The translations under genes were made by a program, and so were the position numbers. From positions 1 through 64,000 of the forward strand of contig NZ_WBOL01000011.1 in the NCBI RefSeq assembly GCF_008973715.1: a stretch of 64,000 bases of DNA, in the 5' to 3' direction. This document shows positions 43,633 to 54,621 of this stretch, one piece after another; the first letter of the stretch is position 1, and every line of letters begins with the position of its first letter. The notes below the pieces were generated by a model that did no database searches, had not been told where the DNA came from, and worked only from the letters and a program-made list of their open reading frames with translations. The DNA comes from Nitrincola schmidtii (GTDB lineage Bacteria > Pseudomonadota > Gammaproteobacteria > Pseudomonadales > Balneatricaceae).

Positions 43633-44469
43633 TTAATCGATTAAAGTAGACACCCAGTCAGGAATAGGCTGAGCCATGGCGATAAAACTGGGATTGTTGA
43701 TGTCCTCTTTTTCGTTATAGCGCATCGGTATTGCTTCGGGAAGCGTTAAAATACAACCGCCGGCTGCTTCTAAAACTACCTGAGCTGCAGCGGTATCCCA
43801 TTCGCTGGTTGGAGCTAAGCGAAGATATAAATCGGCTTTGCCTTCGGCAATGTGGCAAAACTTTAAGGAGCTACCCATGGATAAGCTCTTCATTGACGTA
43901 TATATGCCCTCATCAATCAGTCGTTGCAAAGCTTGGGTTTCATGTTGACTGTGACGACGACTGGTCAGTAGCGTGCATTCAGAAGAGCTAGGTTTGACTT
44001 GAATTTTCTCAGCCTCTCCATGACGGTGTGTTTTCCATGCTCCTTTTGGCTTTAACTGTGTGCCATCACTGCCCCAGTAGAGTGTTTCAGTGGCAGGTGC
44101 ATAAACAAGGCCCAATGCGGCTCGCCCCTGATCTATCAGGGCAATGTTGACGGTGAATTCTCCATTGCGCTGCAAAAACTCTCTCGTTCCATCCAATGGG
44201 TCAAGCAACCAATAGCGTGACCAGTGTTGGCGGATTTGCCAGTCGGCCATCAATCCTTCTTCGCTTAAAATTGGCAGGTTAGGCGTTAATGAAGATAACC
44301 CTTTAATCAGTACCTCTTGCGCAGCTAGGTCTGCGGCAGTAACCGGTGTGTCATTGGATTTTTGCTGTGTTTCCCATAAGGATTGATCAGCATAAATTGA
44401 CATGATCGCATCGCCAGCCCTATAGATCAGCTGTTTAAGATCGAGCAGTTGATCAGGAGTGATCATCAT
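43633..44469 (-). CDS. cysQ: 3'(2'),5'-bisphosphate nucleotidase
   Basis: Hydrolyses 3'-phosphoadenosine 5'-phosphate from sulfate assimilation. Inositol monophosphatase-type metal sites: LSEEG, LDPLDGTREFLQRNGEFTVNIAL, and EWDTAAAQVVLEAAGG. A start at 44469 (MMITPDQLLDL) gives about 279 residues with AAGGA 10 nt upstream. The frame is open to an ATG at 44598, but those 43 extra residues look non-homologous and would reach the hslR start. Confidence 0.9.
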   Translation of the reverse strand: MMITPDQLLDLKQLIYRAGDAIMSIYADQSLWETQQKSNDTPVTAADLAAQEVLIKGLSSLTPNLPILSEEGLMADWQIRQHWSRYWLLDPLDGTREFLQRNGEFTVNIALIDQGRAALGLVYAPATETLYWGSDGTQLKPKGAWKTHRHGEAEKIQVKPSSSECTLLTSRRHSQHETQALQRLIDEGIYTSMKSLSMGSSLKFCHIAEGKADLYLRLAPTSEWDTAAAQVVLEAAGGCILTLPEAIPMRYNEKEDINNPSFIAMAQPIPDWVSTLID

Positions 44470-44596
44470 GTATGGTTTTTCCTTATTCAGTTTACGCAAA
44501 AGTTTACCTAGGAATTCGATGACTTTAAAAGTAGGCAAACTGAGTTCATACTGATAACAATTATAAAGGAGATTAGCTTCGGATGATGCTACGTTC

Positions 44597-44995
44597 ATGA
44601 CACAGCACTACTTTCATACAGATCATAAAATAAGACTAGATAAATGGCTTTGGGCTGCTCGTTTTTATAAAACTCGTGCACTGGCAAAGCAGATGATTGA
44701 TGGCGGAAAAGTGCAATACGACGGCGCTCGAACCAAAAGCAGCAAAATGGTCGAAGTCGGCGCTGAAATTACCCTAAGACTGGGTTTGGAAGAGAAAACG
44801 GTCAAAGTGTTAGCTTTGTCTGATCAGCGGCGTGGAGCAGTAGAAGCTCATTTGCTTTATCAAGAGACAGAACAAAGTATCAAAGCCAGGGAAGAACGTG
44901 CCGCACAGCGTAAATTACTGGGTAGTGCGCCAGATCACCGCCCAGATAAGAAAAGTCGCCGCGAATTACTGCGCATCAAAGGCAGTTGGGATTAA
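44597..44995 (+). CDS. hslR: Heat shock protein 15, ribosome-associated
   Basis: A 132-residue S4-domain protein (about residues 12-70, RLDKWLWAARFYKTRALAKQMIDGGKV) with a basic, helical C-terminus. In E. coli Hsp15 binds 50S subunits carrying nascent chains and helps recycle them. Hsp33 (hslO) lies 0.9 kb downstream; hslR-hslO are adjacent in E. coli, but here a PAP2 gene on the opposite strand separates them. Confidence 0.93.
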   Translation: MTQHYFHTDHKIRLDKWLWAARFYKTRALAKQMIDGGKVQYDGARTKSSKMVEVGAEITLRLGLEEKTVKVLALSDQRRGAVEAHLLYQETEQSIKAREERAAQRKLLGSAPDHRPDKKSRRELLRIKGSWD

Positions 44996-45041
44996 CGGAA
45001 AATAGGTTTCACACTCTGTTTTTGCACAGATTACGATCCTT

Positions 45042-45827
45042 TTAGCTTTTAAAAAAAGGTAGCTTGCCAATCAAGGGGAGACGCCCCACCAGTGTAAATA
45101 AGGGTACAAAACCTTTCTCTAGCCAGAGTGTTAAGCGGTAGACAATCGGAGAGTAAAATGCCCAAGCCAAGACAGGAAGCGCAACGGCAAAACCGCCGAC
45201 AGCAACATCGCTGAACCAATGTGCACCGCCAACCAGTCTTGGCAATATCATCAATGCCGCTAACCCCACCGCCATAAAACTTCCGATGCAGCGTTTATTC
45301 ATCACTAAATAACCTGCCCACAAGAGTAAAACCGTGGCGTGATCACCAGGGAAGCTGCGGCTTGAAGCGTCTTTGGCTGAAATATTTGGAAAGAGCTCTG
45401 TCAGCATATAGGCGGGTATAACAGAGATAGATGGGCTAGGTCCGGTTAGATCCAAACTTTTAGAAAATTCGTAAAAAAAGTATCTTAAGGGAACCATGAC
45501 AATCATCAAGGCAAGAAAGCCGACCAAGGCTTGTTGTAATTGACTTCGTTGAAAGCCGAACCCTGGAAACACCAAAAACAGCAGCATGATGATGGCTAAG
45601 GCCATATCCTTATAGCGCGTATTTGCCCATGCCCATAGCCATGCCCAAGTTCCGCCCTCGGCGAGAGTGCCGTTAAGAGAGAAAAAAATGTGGGTATCCA
45701 GTTGTCGCCAAAGTTCAAAGCCGGCACCTGAGATAAAGCTGAACATTAATAAGAGGGCAATTAGGTGCATGCTAAAAAAAGGTATTGGGCGCCAGGTTGT
45801 GCCAAACACAGGAGGTGTCAAAGTCAT
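45042..45827 (-). CDS. PAP2 family membrane phosphatase
   Basis: A 261-residue protein from ATG 45827 with GAGAAAG upstream; an earlier TTG is in frame. About six membrane helices are predicted. The PAP2 motifs are SRSFPGDHATVLLLWAG and GGAHWFSDVAVGG (catalytic His residues); motif 1 (KxxxxxxRP) is weak. Candidate substrates are lipid phosphates such as undecaprenyl pyrophosphate or lipid A phosphates. It lies between hslR and hslO on the other strand. Confidence 0.82.
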   Translation of the reverse strand: MTLTPPVFGTTWRPIPFFSMHLIALLLMFSFISGAGFELWRQLDTHIFFSLNGTLAEGGTWAWLWAWANTRYKDMALAIIMLLFLVFPGFGFQRSQLQQALVGFLALMIVMVPLRYFFYEFSKSLDLTGPSPSISVIPAYMLTELFPNISAKDASSRSFPGDHATVLLLWAGYLVMNKRCIGSFMAVGLAALMILPRLVGGAHWFSDVAVGGFAVALPVLAWAFYSPIVYRLTLWLEKGFVPLFTLVGRLPLIGKLPFFKS

Positions 45828-45926
45828 GCGGTTATCTTTCTCTGTTGTGGTAAAATTGAACAAATAGTAACAGTCATTAATGCTTGTCTAAAAGTCTAAC
45901 TTCAAAATCTATGCGGAAAAGTCCTT

Positions 45927-46796
45927 ATGAGTTCAGCTGATACCATCCAGAGAATCCTGTTCGAAGATGCCGACGTGCGTGGCGTGGTGTCACGGTTGGA
46001 TGACAGCTATATAGCGGTAATGCAAAGAAATCACTATCCGCCCATCGTGCGTCAACTCTTAGGTGAAATGTTAGCTGCAGTAACCTTGATGAGTTCGACA
46101 CTGAAATTTGATGGTCGTTTGATTCTTCAAGCACAGGGTGAAGGAGCGCTTCGCCTATTAATGGCTGAATGTAGTCATCATCACCAAGTTCGTGGTATTG
46201 CAAGAATAGATGGTGATTTGCCAGATGCGCACAGCTTTGCTGATATTTTTCAATCGGGTCGATTAGCCTTAACTATCGAACCGTCTCAGGGGCAGCGATA
46301 TCAAGGTGTCGTTCCGATGGAAGCCGGATCTTTGGCAGCCTGTTTAGAAGACTATTTCAGTCGTTCAGAGCAACTCCCTACGCGCATTCAACTGGCATGT
46401 GACGGAACTCGGGCTGCAGGTATGTTGCTGCAAGTGTTACCCGCAGCACAAGGAAAAACTGAAGATTGGAATCGTATTGGACTGTTGGCAGAAACATTAA
46501 AAGTTGATGAACTGCTAGCGTTAGATAATGAAGAGATGCTGTATCGGCTCTTTCATGAAGAGAACTGCAGGCTTTACGAACCGCAATCGCTGGAGTTTCA
46601 TTGTGATTGTTCGAAAGAGCGATGTGAGCGTGCCTTGCAGTTAGTCGGTCGTGATGAGTTGCTGCAAGCGGTTCAAGAACAAGGTGGAACTATTAAAGTG
46701 GACTGCCAGTTTTGCAATGAGGTCTATATATTTGATCAGCAAGATATAATGTCGATGACTCATCTAGATAGTCCTGAAAACCCAATATTGCATTAA
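45927..46796 (+). CDS. hslO: Redox-regulated chaperone Hsp33
   Basis: A 289-residue cytoplasmic holdase switched on by oxidation. The C-terminal zinc site is complete: HCDCSKERC and CQFCNEVYIF supply CxC and CxxC. The N-terminal core has RGVVSRLDDSY and GEMLAA. The ribosome binding site is weak. The gene is divergent from the PAP2 gene. Confidence 0.95.
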   Translation: MSSADTIQRILFEDADVRGVVSRLDDSYIAVMQRNHYPPIVRQLLGEMLAAVTLMSSTLKFDGRLILQAQGEGALRLLMAECSHHHQVRGIARIDGDLPDAHSFADIFQSGRLALTIEPSQGQRYQGVVPMEAGSLAACLEDYFSRSEQLPTRIQLACDGTRAAGMLLQVLPAAQGKTEDWNRIGLLAETLKVDELLALDNEEMLYRLFHEENCRLYEPQSLEFHCDCSKERCERALQLVGRDELLQAVQEQGGTIKVDCQFCNEVYIFDQQDIMSMTHLDSPENPILH

Positions 46797-46935
46797 AATG
46801 TATCAATCCGACTTTAGTCAGGAGGTATATTCTTAGCCAGTTGCGGTTGTCCACATAAAGGATTTTTTATGTAATAATAGCCGCCTTAATTTTAATAATA
46901 GATTGTTCTGCAACCCAGTAGACCAACAACGCAAA

Positions 46936-46971
46936 GCGCATTAGATATCATCATGTAGACTGCTAATGTGC
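46936..46971. promoter_or_regulatory. Inverted repeat in the pckA leader region
   Basis: GCGCATTAG (46936-46944) and CTAATGTGC (46963-46971) pair at eight of nine positions with an 18-nt spacer, 47-82 nt before the pckA ATG. It may be an operator or a leader hairpin. Confidence 0.35.
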
Positions 46972-47017
46972 ATATTTACTTTCAGAATTAGATTGGCACA
47001 AGCCAAGGGAAAGCGTA

Positions 47018-48565
47018 ATGACTACAGAAACTGCCACAATTGCACATCTGAATTTGAGCCCAGCGGAACTCATCGAGCGTGCGCTGCAGCGTCAAGAAGG
47101 CGTGCTGGCTGACACAGGTGCGCTGGTAGTGACCACCGGTAAGCGTACAGGTCGTTCACCGATGGATCGATTCATTGTCAAAGAGCAAACGACTTCAGCT
47201 CAAATTGACTGGGGTAATGTGAATCGACCATTTGATGCTGATAAGTTTGATGCGCTTTGGGCGCGAGTTGAAAGCTGGCTTGAGGGCGTTGAGCGCTTTG
47301 TCTCTCATGTGCATGTAGGTTCTGATACTAACCATTATCTTCCGGTTAAAATGACTACGCAAACGGCTTGGCAAAATCTGTTTGGTCTTAATTTATTTAT
47401 TCGTCCACACACCTATAACCCCAAAGGTAAGGGTGAGTGGCAAATCATCAATGCTGCGGGTTTTGTTTGTGATCCTGAGCGTGATGGCACTAACAGCGAT
47501 GGTTGTGTGATCTTAAACTTCGCAGAGCGTAAAGTGCTGATTGCTGGCATGCGTTACGCTGGCGAAATGAAAAAAGCGATGTTCTCGGTACAAAACTTCT
47601 TACTACCAGAGCACGATGTATTACCTATGCACTGCTCGGCAAACATCGGTGAAGATGGCTCAACCACGCTTTTCTTCGGCTTGTCTGGCACTGGTAAAAC
47701 AACCCTATCCGCGGATCCTGAGCGTTACCTAATCGGTGATGATGAGCATGGTTGGGGTAAAGGTGTAGTCTTCAATATTGAAGGTGGTTGCTACGCAAAA
47801 ACCATCAACCTAAGCAAAAAGAATGAGCCTATTATTTGGGATGCGATTCGTTTTGGCGCCATCGTTGAAAACGTCACCTTAGATGGACATCGCAAAGCAG
47901 ATTACAACGATACCAGTTTAACTGAAAATGGTCGTTGTGCTTACCCGTTAGAACATGTTGATAAGCGCTCTGCGACGAATATGGGTGAAGAGCCAGATTC
48001 GATTGTCTTCTTAACTTGTGACTTAACCGGTGTGTTGCCACCCGTTTCTGTGTTAACCAAAGAAGCAGCCGCTTACCACTTCCTATCAGGTTACACCGCA
48101 TTGGTGGGTTCAACTGAAATGGGTTCAGGTGGTGGTATTAAATCTACCTTCTCAACCTGCTTTGGTGCACCTTTTTTCCCACGTCCAGCACACGTATACG
48201 CAGATCTTCTCATGAAGCGTATCAGTGAGTACGGCTCACGTGTCTATCTGGTTAATACAGGTTGGACGGGTGGTTCTTACGGAACGGGTGAACGTTTCAG
48301 TATTCCAACAACGCGCGCCATTATCAGTGCTATTCAAAGTGGTGCATTGAAAGATTGTGAAACACAGATGTTGCCAGGTATTAATTTGGCTGTGCCCGTA
48401 TCAGTTCCGGGCGTTGATGCTAAGTTACTTAATCCTCGTGAAACCTGGGCGGATAAAGCGTCTTACGATGCGGCAGCTAAAAATCTGATCAGTCAGTTCG
48501 TGACAAATTTCCAGAAGTTTAGTGGTGTGTCCGATACGATTGTTAAAGCAGGTCCACAGCTTTAA
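47018..48565 (+). CDS. pckA: Phosphoenolpyruvate carboxykinase (ATP)
   Basis: Converts oxaloacetate and ATP to PEP, the gluconeogenic entry step. The 515 residues fit the ATP type. The kinase-1a P-loop is [44 protein letters not shown] is near the N-terminus and [12 protein letters not shown] near the C-terminus. AAGGGAAAG precedes the ATG. Monocistronic, with a strong terminator. Confidence 0.96.
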   Translation: MTTETATIAHLNLSPAELIERALQRQEGVLADTGALVVTTGKRTGRSPMDRFIVKEQTTSAQIDWGNVNRPFDADKFDALWARVESWLEGVERFVSHVHVGSDTNHYLPVKMTTQTAWQNLFGLNLFIRPHTYNPKGKGEWQIINAAGFVCDPERDGTNSDGCVILNFAERKVLIAGMRYAGEMKKAMFSVQNFLLPEHDVLPMHCSANIGEDGSTTLFFGLSGTGKTTLSADPERYLIGDDEHGWGKGVVFNIEGGCYAKTINLSKKNEPIIWDAIRFGAIVENVTLDGHRKADYNDTSLTENGRCAYPLEHVDKRSATNMGEEPDSIVFLTCDLTGVLPPVSVLTKEAAAYHFLSGYTALVGSTEMGSGGGIKSTFSTCFGAPFFPRPAHVYADLLMKRISEYGSRVYLVNTGWTGGSYGTGERFSIPTTRAIISAIQSGALKDCETQMLPGINLAVPVSVPGVDAKLLNPRETWADKASYDAAAKNLISQFVTNFQKFSGVSDTIVKAGPQL

Positions 48566-48583
48566 TAGGTTGTAATAAAGATC

Positions 48584-48619
48584 AATAGAGCGCGCCGTCA
48601 CAAGCGCGCTCTATTTTTT
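48584..48619 (+). terminator. Terminator of pckA
   Basis: AATAGAGCGCGC and GCGCGCTCTATT form a perfect 12-bp stem, then TTTTT. Confidence 0.92.
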
Positions 48620-48677
48620 CTATATCTTTTTGTTTAGTCTCTTCGCAACAAGTCTTTATTAGATCAACAGTGAATTT

Positions 48678-50204
48678 TTAGTTAAATTTCAGCTTGTAAT
48701 CAACGCTCTTCAAATACTCTGCCTCACTTTCTAAATCAGCCAACGTCAGTGGATGATGGTTCAGCCAGTCTCTAGGAAAGTTCATAGAAATTTTTTGACC
48801 ATCAACCTGTAGTGATATAGCAGGTGTGCGTAATTTGCTCCGGCTGCGGTGAAGAATGACCGCTAAGCGTAATAAGATGCTCAGTCTTAAATAGGGTTGC
48901 TGCTTGTTATCAGGTAATAACTTCAGTTCATCTTTTGGCAGTTTGCGTCGGTGTGCCCGAGCTAAAAAAGCCAGTAATAACTGCTCAGTATTGCTGAAGC
49001 CGGGTAAGTCGCAGTTTTGCAGCAGGTAAGCACTGTGACGATGGTAGCGGTTGTGAGAAATATCTAGGCCTATCTCCAGAGTGCGTGCAGACCAGCAGAG
49101 CATATCGTGAAATTCATCGTCTGCTAGACCCCAGCCATCCTTAACCTGAGCCAGCATAAATAATGCTGAAGCTTCGACGTTTGATGCATGGCGGCTATCG
49201 ATGTGATAACGCTTCATTAAGGCGCCAATAGTCCGCTCGCGGACATCTTCATGGCGAAGTCTGCCTGCCATATCATAAAGCACGCCTTCTCTCAGGGCGC
49301 CATCAGAATACTCCATCACTTCGATGTCGAGTGACTCAAAAATTGCGCACATAATCGCGGTGCCAGCCGTCAGTACAGCTTTTCGCTCTGGTTTGATCGA
49401 TGTTAAAGAGATCTCATCAGCATGCTTAAACTTAAGCAGGTATTGTTTAAGCTGTTTCAAACTTTCCGTTGTGATGCTGCCAGAAGAAAAGCCAAGCTCA
49501 GCACACGATTGACTGATTGCTTTAGCGGTACCAGAGGAGCCGACACAACTGTGCCAGCCCATGCGGCGATAGTTGCGACGAATAGATAAGAGTTCCTGCA
49601 TGGCAGCCATTTTGGCCTGCTGAAAGCCTTTGTCAGAGATTTCGCCATTCGGAAAGAACTCTTCATTGAAACTGACGCATCCGAGTTGCAAGCTTTCCAG
49701 TAAGCGAGATTCAAAACGCTCGCCAATAATGCACTCGGTGCTGCCGCCGCCGATATCGATAACCAAGCGTCTTCCGGTATCGTCAGCTAGGGTGTGTGCC
49801 ACACCTAAATAGATTAGACGAGCTTCTTCATAGCCCGAGATAACTTCCAATGGCAGGCCTAAGATGCCATTAGCTTGTTCGATAAACTCACCACGGTTGG
49901 ATGCTTCACGCATAGCATTGGTTGCCACGGCTCGAATTGCTGTGCGTGGGAGTTCTTTGAGGCGTTCAGCAAAGCGTCTGAGGCAATCAAGGCCACGTTG
50001 TTGGGCTTCATCGGACAATAATCCCGACTCATCTAAACCTGCTGCAAGCTGAACTTTTTCGGACATAATGTCTAAAGGCTTGAGTTCGCCAGCGACCAGT
50101 CGAGCCACCACCATGTGAAAGCTATTAGATCCTATGTCGATGGCTGCTAGTAATGAGCCCTCAGAGGGCTGATCAAAACGGTCCGTCTGTGCGTAAGATT
50201 CCAT
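48678..50204 (-). CDS. ppx: Exopolyphosphatase, Ppx/GppA family
   Basis: A 508-residue protein from ATG 50204 with GGAG six bases upstream; an in-frame TTG lies at 50225. The actin-like ATPase fold shows AAIDIGSNSFHMVVARL, VIDIGGGSTECIIGE and SSGTAKAI. A C-terminal HD-like helical domain follows. It degrades polyphosphate or pppGpp. It is divergent from trxA, as in Pseudomonas. Ppx rather than GppA is chosen by length and context. Confidence 0.92.
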   Translation of the reverse strand: MESYAQTDRFDQPSEGSLLAAIDIGSNSFHMVVARLVAGELKPLDIMSEKVQLAAGLDESGLLSDEAQQRGLDCLRRFAERLKELPRTAIRAVATNAMREASNRGEFIEQANGILGLPLEVISGYEEARLIYLGVAHTLADDTGRRLVIDIGGGSTECIIGERFESRLLESLQLGCVSFNEEFFPNGEISDKGFQQAKMAAMQELLSIRRNYRRMGWHSCVGSSGTAKAISQSCAELGFSSGSITTESLKQLKQYLLKFKHADEISLTSIKPERKAVLTAGTAIMCAIFESLDIEVMEYSDGALREGVLYDMAGRLRHEDVRERTIGALMKRYHIDSRHASNVEASALFMLAQVKDGWGLADDEFHDMLCWSARTLEIGLDISHNRYHRHSAYLLQNCDLPGFSNTEQLLLAFLARAHRRKLPKDELKLLPDNKQQPYLRLSILLRLAVILHRSRSKLRTPAISLQVDGQKISMNFPRDWLNHHPLTLADLESEAEYLKSVDYKLKFN

Positions 50205-50309
50205 GAAAGCTCCAATCACCTGCAATTAATGTGCTGTATTTTGCCAGACCAATGGGTGTAGAAGAACCCATTTGTTTAAATACTTGGTCAACTAAGCTTT
50301 CGGGATAAG

Positions 50310-50339
50310 TTCACAAGTTAGGGTGGCAGGTGTTATGAT
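50310..50339 (+). promoter_or_regulatory. Candidate trxA promoter
   Basis: TTCACA at 50310-50315 and TATGAT at 50334-50339 with an 18-bp spacer, and TG one base before the -10 (extended -10). It lies about 50 bp before the trxA start. Confidence 0.5.
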
Positions 50340-50390
50340 CTAGCTATTAGAACGATTACAAAGCATGTGCTGCTATGGAGAACGAGAGAC

Positions 50391-50717
50391 ATGAGTGAAA
50401 ATATAATTAATGTGACCGATGCCTCTTTCGAAGAGGATGTATTGAAAGCAGACGGTCCAGTGCTCGTCGATTATTGGGCAGAGTGGTGTGGGCCTTGTAA
50501 AATGATCGCTCCTGTCTTGGAAGAAATTGCCAAAGAGTATGACGGTCAATTGAAAGTCTGCAAGTTGAATATTGACGAGAATAACGAAACACCACCCAAG
50601 TTTGGTATTCGTGGCATTCCAACGCTGATGTTATTTAAAGCAGGAAATGTCGAAGCGACTAAAGTCGGTGCCTTGTCTAAGTCGCAGTTAGCAGCGTTTA
50701 TTGATGCCAATCTTTAA
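50391..50717 (+). CDS. trxA: Thioredoxin 1
   Basis: A 108-residue cytoplasmic disulfide reductase with active site WCGPC in [16 protein letters not shown] and cis-Pro region [12 protein letters not shown]. The ATG at 50391 is chosen because it gives the family length ([13 protein letters not shown]). It is followed by a terminator and then rho. Confidence 0.96.
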   Translation: MSENIINVTDASFEEDVLKADGPVLVDYWAEWCGPCKMIAPVLEEIAKEYDGQLKVCKLNIDENNETPPKFGIRGIPTLMLFKAGNVEATKVGALSKSQLAAFIDANL

Positions 50718-50735
50718 TCAGTAGGTGTTAAATGT

Positions 50736-50762
50736 AAGGGTGTTAGATTTAACACCCTTTTT
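50736..50762 (+). terminator. Terminator of trxA
   Basis: AAGGGTGTTA and TAACACCCTT form a 10-bp stem with a 4-nt loop, then a short T run. It lies in the leader of rho. Confidence 0.85.
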
Positions 50763-50938
50763 AAAGCTTGTTCCAGATCAATTTAGACCTATTTATGATC
50801 TTATAAACTGGACACTAGGCATTAAACGCTTTATATTCGTTTTGTTATTTCGAAGTTTTTACTTCGAGGTTCTTTCCAACTCAATCCTCCGGCTTACCAT
50901 TCAATTATCAGTCAATGTTGGCTGCATCCTAAAAAACT

Positions 50939-52198
50939 ATGAATCTATCAGAATTAAAACTTAAAAGTGTTCCAGACCTGCTGGAAATCGCAAATACCAT
51001 GGGCATCCAAAACATGGCCCGTTCGCGAAAGCAGGATGTTATTTTTGCCATCCTTAAAAAGCACGCTGTCAGCGGTGAAGACATCTATGGCGACGGTGTA
51101 CTAGAGATTCTCCAAGATGGCTTCGGTTTTTTACGTTCGGCTGACTCGTCTTACCTCGCTGGTCCGGATGATATTTATGTTTCACCCAGTCAGATACGCC
51201 GATTTAACTTGCGTACTGGCGATACCATTGCAGGTAAGATTCGCCCACCTAAAGATGGCGAGCGTTACTTTGCCTTATTAAAAGTCAGTGAGATCAACTT
51301 TGATCGCCCTGAAAATGCCAAGAACAAAATTCTATTTGAAAACCTGACGCCTCTGTTTGCGCAATCACGTATTCGCATGGAAGTCGGTAATGGCAGTACC
51401 GAAGATATCACGGCACGTGTTATCGATCTGGTCTCTCCGATGGGTAAAGGGCAGCGTGCCTTGATCGTATCACCGCCTAAAGCTGGTAAGACGCTGATGT
51501 TGCAAAACATCGCCAACAGCATTACCCGCAACAGTCCAGATTGCTATCTAATTGTATTGCTGATTGATGAGCGTCCAGAAGAAGTAACCGACATGCAGCG
51601 TACCGTGCGTGGTGAAGTCGTCGCTTCTACCTTTGATGAGCCGCCATCACGTCACGTGCAAGTTGCTGAAATGGTTCTGGAAAAAGCCAAGCGTTTAACC
51701 GAGCATAAAAAAGATGTGGTTATTCTGCTCGATTCTATAACTCGTCTAGCGCGTGCTTACAACACTGTGATTCCATCATCCGGTAAAGTATTAACCGGTG
51801 GTGTGGATGCGCATGCATTAGAGCGTCCAAAACGCTTCTTTGGTGCCGCACGTAATATTGAAGAAGGTGGCAGTTTAACCATCATCGCCACTGCTTTGGT
51901 GGATACCGGCTCTAAAATGGATGAAGTCATCTATGAAGAGTTTAAAGGTACCGGTAATGCTGAAGTCCATCTGGATCGTCGTATTGCTGAAAAGCGCGTC
52001 TTCCCAGCGATAAATATTCGTCGCTCGGGTACACGTCGTGAAGATCTTCTGACCACAGAAGATGAGCTTCAGCGTATTTGGATTCTGCGTAAATTACTTG
52101 ATCCCATGGAAGATGCTGCAGCAACCGAGTTTGTCATTGATAAGTTAAAAGACTTTAAGACCAATGACGAGTTCTTCATGTCAATGAAGCGTAAGTAA
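50939..52198 (+). CDS. rho: Transcription termination factor Rho
   Basis: A 419-residue hexameric RNA helicase. The N-terminal domain ([18 protein letters not shown]), the cold-shock-like RNA-binding domain ([27 protein letters not shown]), Walker [11 protein letters not shown] and Walker [11 protein letters not shown] are all present. No clear ribosome binding site precedes the ATG. A 221-nt leader after trxA may hold autoregulatory elements, as rho regulates itself in E. coli. Confidence 0.97.
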   Translation: MNLSELKLKSVPDLLEIANTMGIQNMARSRKQDVIFAILKKHAVSGEDIYGDGVLEILQDGFGFLRSADSSYLAGPDDIYVSPSQIRRFNLRTGDTIAGKIRPPKDGERYFALLKVSEINFDRPENAKNKILFENLTPLFAQSRIRMEVGNGSTEDITARVIDLVSPMGKGQRALIVSPPKAGKTLMLQNIANSITRNSPDCYLIVLLIDERPEEVTDMQRTVRGEVVASTFDEPPSRHVQVAEMVLEKAKRLTEHKKDVVILLDSITRLARAYNTVIPSSGKVLTGGVDAHALERPKRFFGAARNIEEGGSLTIIATALVDTGSKMDEVIYEEFKGTGNAEVHLDRRIAEKRVFPAINIRRSGTRREDLLTTEDELQRIWILRKLLDPMEDAAATEFVIDKLKDFKTNDEFFMSMKRK

Positions 52199-52292
52199 GC
52201 GATCCATTTAGGGATTAACAGCGTAGGTTTTCGCTGTTAATCCTTATCACTTAGCCTGCTGATCGCAGCGCGCCAAAGATCGGTACCTAGAT

Positions 52293-53786
52293 ATGTCTTC
52301 TCCTAAATATAAGGATCTACGTGACTTCATCGATATGTTGGAGAAGCGTGGTCAGCTAAAACGTATTACTCAGCCCGTCAATCCTGTTCTTGAAATGACA
52401 GAAATTGCAGATCGTACCCTCAGAGCGGGTGGGCCTGCCTTGTTGTTTGAAAATCCGGTTGGCTATGACATCCCGGTATTGGCCAATCTATTTGGTACGC
52501 CAGAGCGTGTCGCCTTGGGAATGGGTGAAGAGTCAGTTACCGCCCTTCGTGAAGTGGGTAAACTGCTGGCGCAGCTTAAAGAGCCAGAGCCACCCAAAGG
52601 CCTGAAAGATGCTTGGGAAAAGTTACCCATGTTTAAGCAAGTCTTAAACATGGGGCCTAAGATGGTTAAATCGGCACCTTGTCAGGCCGTCGTGATAGAA
52701 GGTGACGACGTTGATCTTTACCGCATTCCTATTCAGACTTGTTGGCCCGGAGATGCAGGTCCTTTAGTGACTTGGCCCTTAGTTATCACGCGTGGCCCAA
52801 ATAAACCGCGTCAAAATTTAGGTATCTACCGCCAACAGTTAATTGGGCGTAATAAGTTGATTATGCGCTGGTTGGCCCATCGTGGCGGGGCGTTAGATTT
52901 CCGTGAATGGAAGCAACAGCATCCTGGTGAGCGCTTTCCAGTAGCGGTTGCGCTTGGTGCAGATCCAGCCACGATTCTGGGTGCCGTGACACCTGTTCCC
53001 GATACTTTGTCCGAGTATGCTTTTGCAGGTTTACTCAGAGGCGGTAAAACGGAATTGATCAAGTGTATGGGTAACGATCTACAAGTGCCGGCCAGTGCAG
53101 AGTTTATTTTAGAGGGTTATATCGACCCCGACGAAACGGCTCCTGAAGGCCCTTTTGGCGATCATACTGGCTATTACAACGAAGTGGATCATTTCCCTGT
53201 TTTTACTGTTGAGCGAATTACACATCGTAAAGATCCCATCTATCATAGCACTTATACGGGTCGTCCGCCCGATGAGCCAGCCGTGCTAGGGGTTGCTTTA
53301 AATGAAGTGTTTATCCCTATTTTGCAAAAGCAGTTCCCAGAAATTGTTGATTTCTACTTGCCGCCAGAAGGTTGCTCTTATCGTTTAGCGATCGTGACGA
53401 TGAAAAAGCAATATCCCGGGCATGCTAAACGTGTGATGCTGGGTGTGTGGTCTTTCTTGCGACAATTTATGTACACTAAGTTTGTTATTGTCTGCGATGA
53501 TGATGTCAATGCGCGTGATTGGCAAGATGTGATCTGGGCCATGACGACACGTATGGACCCATCTCGTGATACGGTAATGATTGAAAATACGCCTATCGAC
53601 TATTTAGATTTTGCCTCACCTGTTTCAGGTTTGGGATCTAAGATGGGTTTAGATGCAACCAACAAATGGCCAGGAGAAACCCAGCGTGAATGGGGTGAAC
53701 CTATCCAAATGTCAGATGATATAAAAACCAAGGTAGATGAAATATGGGATAGCCTTGGGATAATTTCAGGAGTGAAGGGTGACTAG
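52293..53786 (+). CDS. ubiD: 3-octaprenyl-4-hydroxybenzoate decarboxylase
   Basis: Decarboxylates the ubiquinone precursor using the prenylated FMN made by UbiX. At 497 residues it matches E. coli Ubi[10 protein letters not shown]-like start ([24 protein letters not shown]), [17 protein letters not shown] and the core [11 protein letters not shown] with conserved Glu are present. The stop overlaps the fre start by eight bases, and the two are a standard pair. Confidence 0.96.
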   Translation: MSSPKYKDLRDFIDMLEKRGQLKRITQPVNPVLEMTEIADRTLRAGGPALLFENPVGYDIPVLANLFGTPERVALGMGEESVTALREVGKLLAQLKEPEPPKGLKDAWEKLPMFKQVLNMGPKMVKSAPCQAVVIEGDDVDLYRIPIQTCWPGDAGPLVTWPLVITRGPNKPRQNLGIYRQQLIGRNKLIMRWLAHRGGALDFREWKQQHPGERFPVAVALGADPATILGAVTPVPDTLSEYAFAGLLRGGKTELIKCMGNDLQVPASAEFILEGYIDPDETAPEGPFGDHTGYYNEVDHFPVFTVERITHRKDPIYHSTYTGRPPDEPAVLGVALNEVFIPILQKQFPEIVDFYLPPEGCSYRLAIVTMKKQYPGHAKRVMLGVWSFLRQFMYTKFVIVCDDDVNARDWQDVIWAMTTRMDPSRDTVMIENTPIDYLDFASPVSGLGSKMGLDATNKWPGETQREWGEPIQMSDDIKTKVDEIWDSLGIISGVKGD

Positions 53787-54519
53787 ATACCAACTGCGTA
53801 TACTAAACTGCGAGCGTCTTAATAGAGATGTATTTTGTATTCGGCTTAGTTATCAAGAGATCGCTAATCAGGGTGTGAGTTTTAAAGCGGGTCAGTATTT
53901 AGAACTGTTTCTTCCTGATGGTAAAGGTGCTTATTTTTCCATAGCCTCTTCGCCAGAAACTACGGAATATCTCGAATTACATATTCGATCCATGCCTGAA
54001 AGTGAACTAAATCAGGCCCTGCTAACACACCTTCAGCATGAAGATAGCATCGACGTGAGTTTAGCCATGGGACAATGCCACCTTGTTGCTGAAGAGCTGG
54101 CGGCTGGGCAGGCAATCTATTTTGTCGCGGGTAGTACAGGTTTTGCGCAAATTAAAAGTATGGTCGAGCATTTACTTCACAGTGGCATCTCTCAACCCAT
54201 GCGTTTGTTTTGGGGTGCCCGTGAAGCAGATGACCTTTACATGCAGGATTTGGCAAAAAGTTGGTCTGATCAAAATGAGCACTTTGAGTTTTTCCCGATT
54301 ATCTCTGGCCCTGAAACAGATAATCTAGGCGAAGAGCAATCATTGCCTAGTCTGGTTGCTAAGAGTATTACAGATCCTAAAAATGTGTTGTTATTCGTCT
54401 GCGGATCACCAGGTATGGTTTATGCCCTCGTGGATGCTGTTGAAGCGCGAGGTGTCAGTGAAAAACAGATACATGCTGATGTGTTTGCTTATGCCCCAAG
54501 ACCAAAACCCAAAAGCTAA
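53779..54519 (+). CDS. fre: NAD(P)H-flavin reductase
   Basis: A 246-residue enzyme that reduces free FMN or riboflavin with NAD(P)H. The flavin-binding block [10 protein letters not shown] and the nucleotide-binding block [18 protein letters not shown] fit the Fre family; the C-terminus has [15 protein letters not shown]. Start is GTG 53779, with GGAG and AAGG upstream, overlapping ubiD. Reduced flavin could serve UbiX/UbiD chemistry. Confidence 0.92.
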   Translation: MTRYQLRILNCERLNRDVFCIRLSYQEIANQGVSFKAGQYLELFLPDGKGAYFSIASSPETTEYLELHIRSMPESELNQALLTHLQHEDSIDVSLAMGQCHLVAEELAAGQAIYFVAGSTGFAQIKSMVEHLLHSGISQPMRLFWGAREADDLYMQDLAKSWSDQNEHFEFFPIISGPETDNLGEEQSLPSLVAKSITDPKNVLLFVCGSPGMVYALVDAVEARGVSEKQIHADVFAYAPRPKPKS

Positions 54520-54552
54520 AACGAAGATCTATATCAGGTAAAAAGCCATTAC

Positions 54553-54593
54553 AAAAAAGCGCTAAGGATGCGAGACCCTTAGCGCTTTTTTTT
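54553..54593. terminator. Bidirectional terminator fre/hemY
   Basis: AAAAAAGCGCTAAGG pairs with CCTTAGCGCTTTTTTTT across an 8-9 nt loop. The genes on both sides are convergent. Confidence 0.92.
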
Positions 54594-54621
54594 ACAGCAA
54601 ACGTCTTTTATTCAGAAGTTT

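Noticed and set aside
44470-44598. 43-residue extension of CysQ giving a third CATG start overlap with hslR
   Set aside because: The extra residues do not look like the family, and a ribosome binding site supports 44469.
50725-50964. A 79-codon open frame between trxA and rho
   Set aside because: It runs through the trxA terminator and overlaps the rho start; no homology-like features or ribosome binding site.
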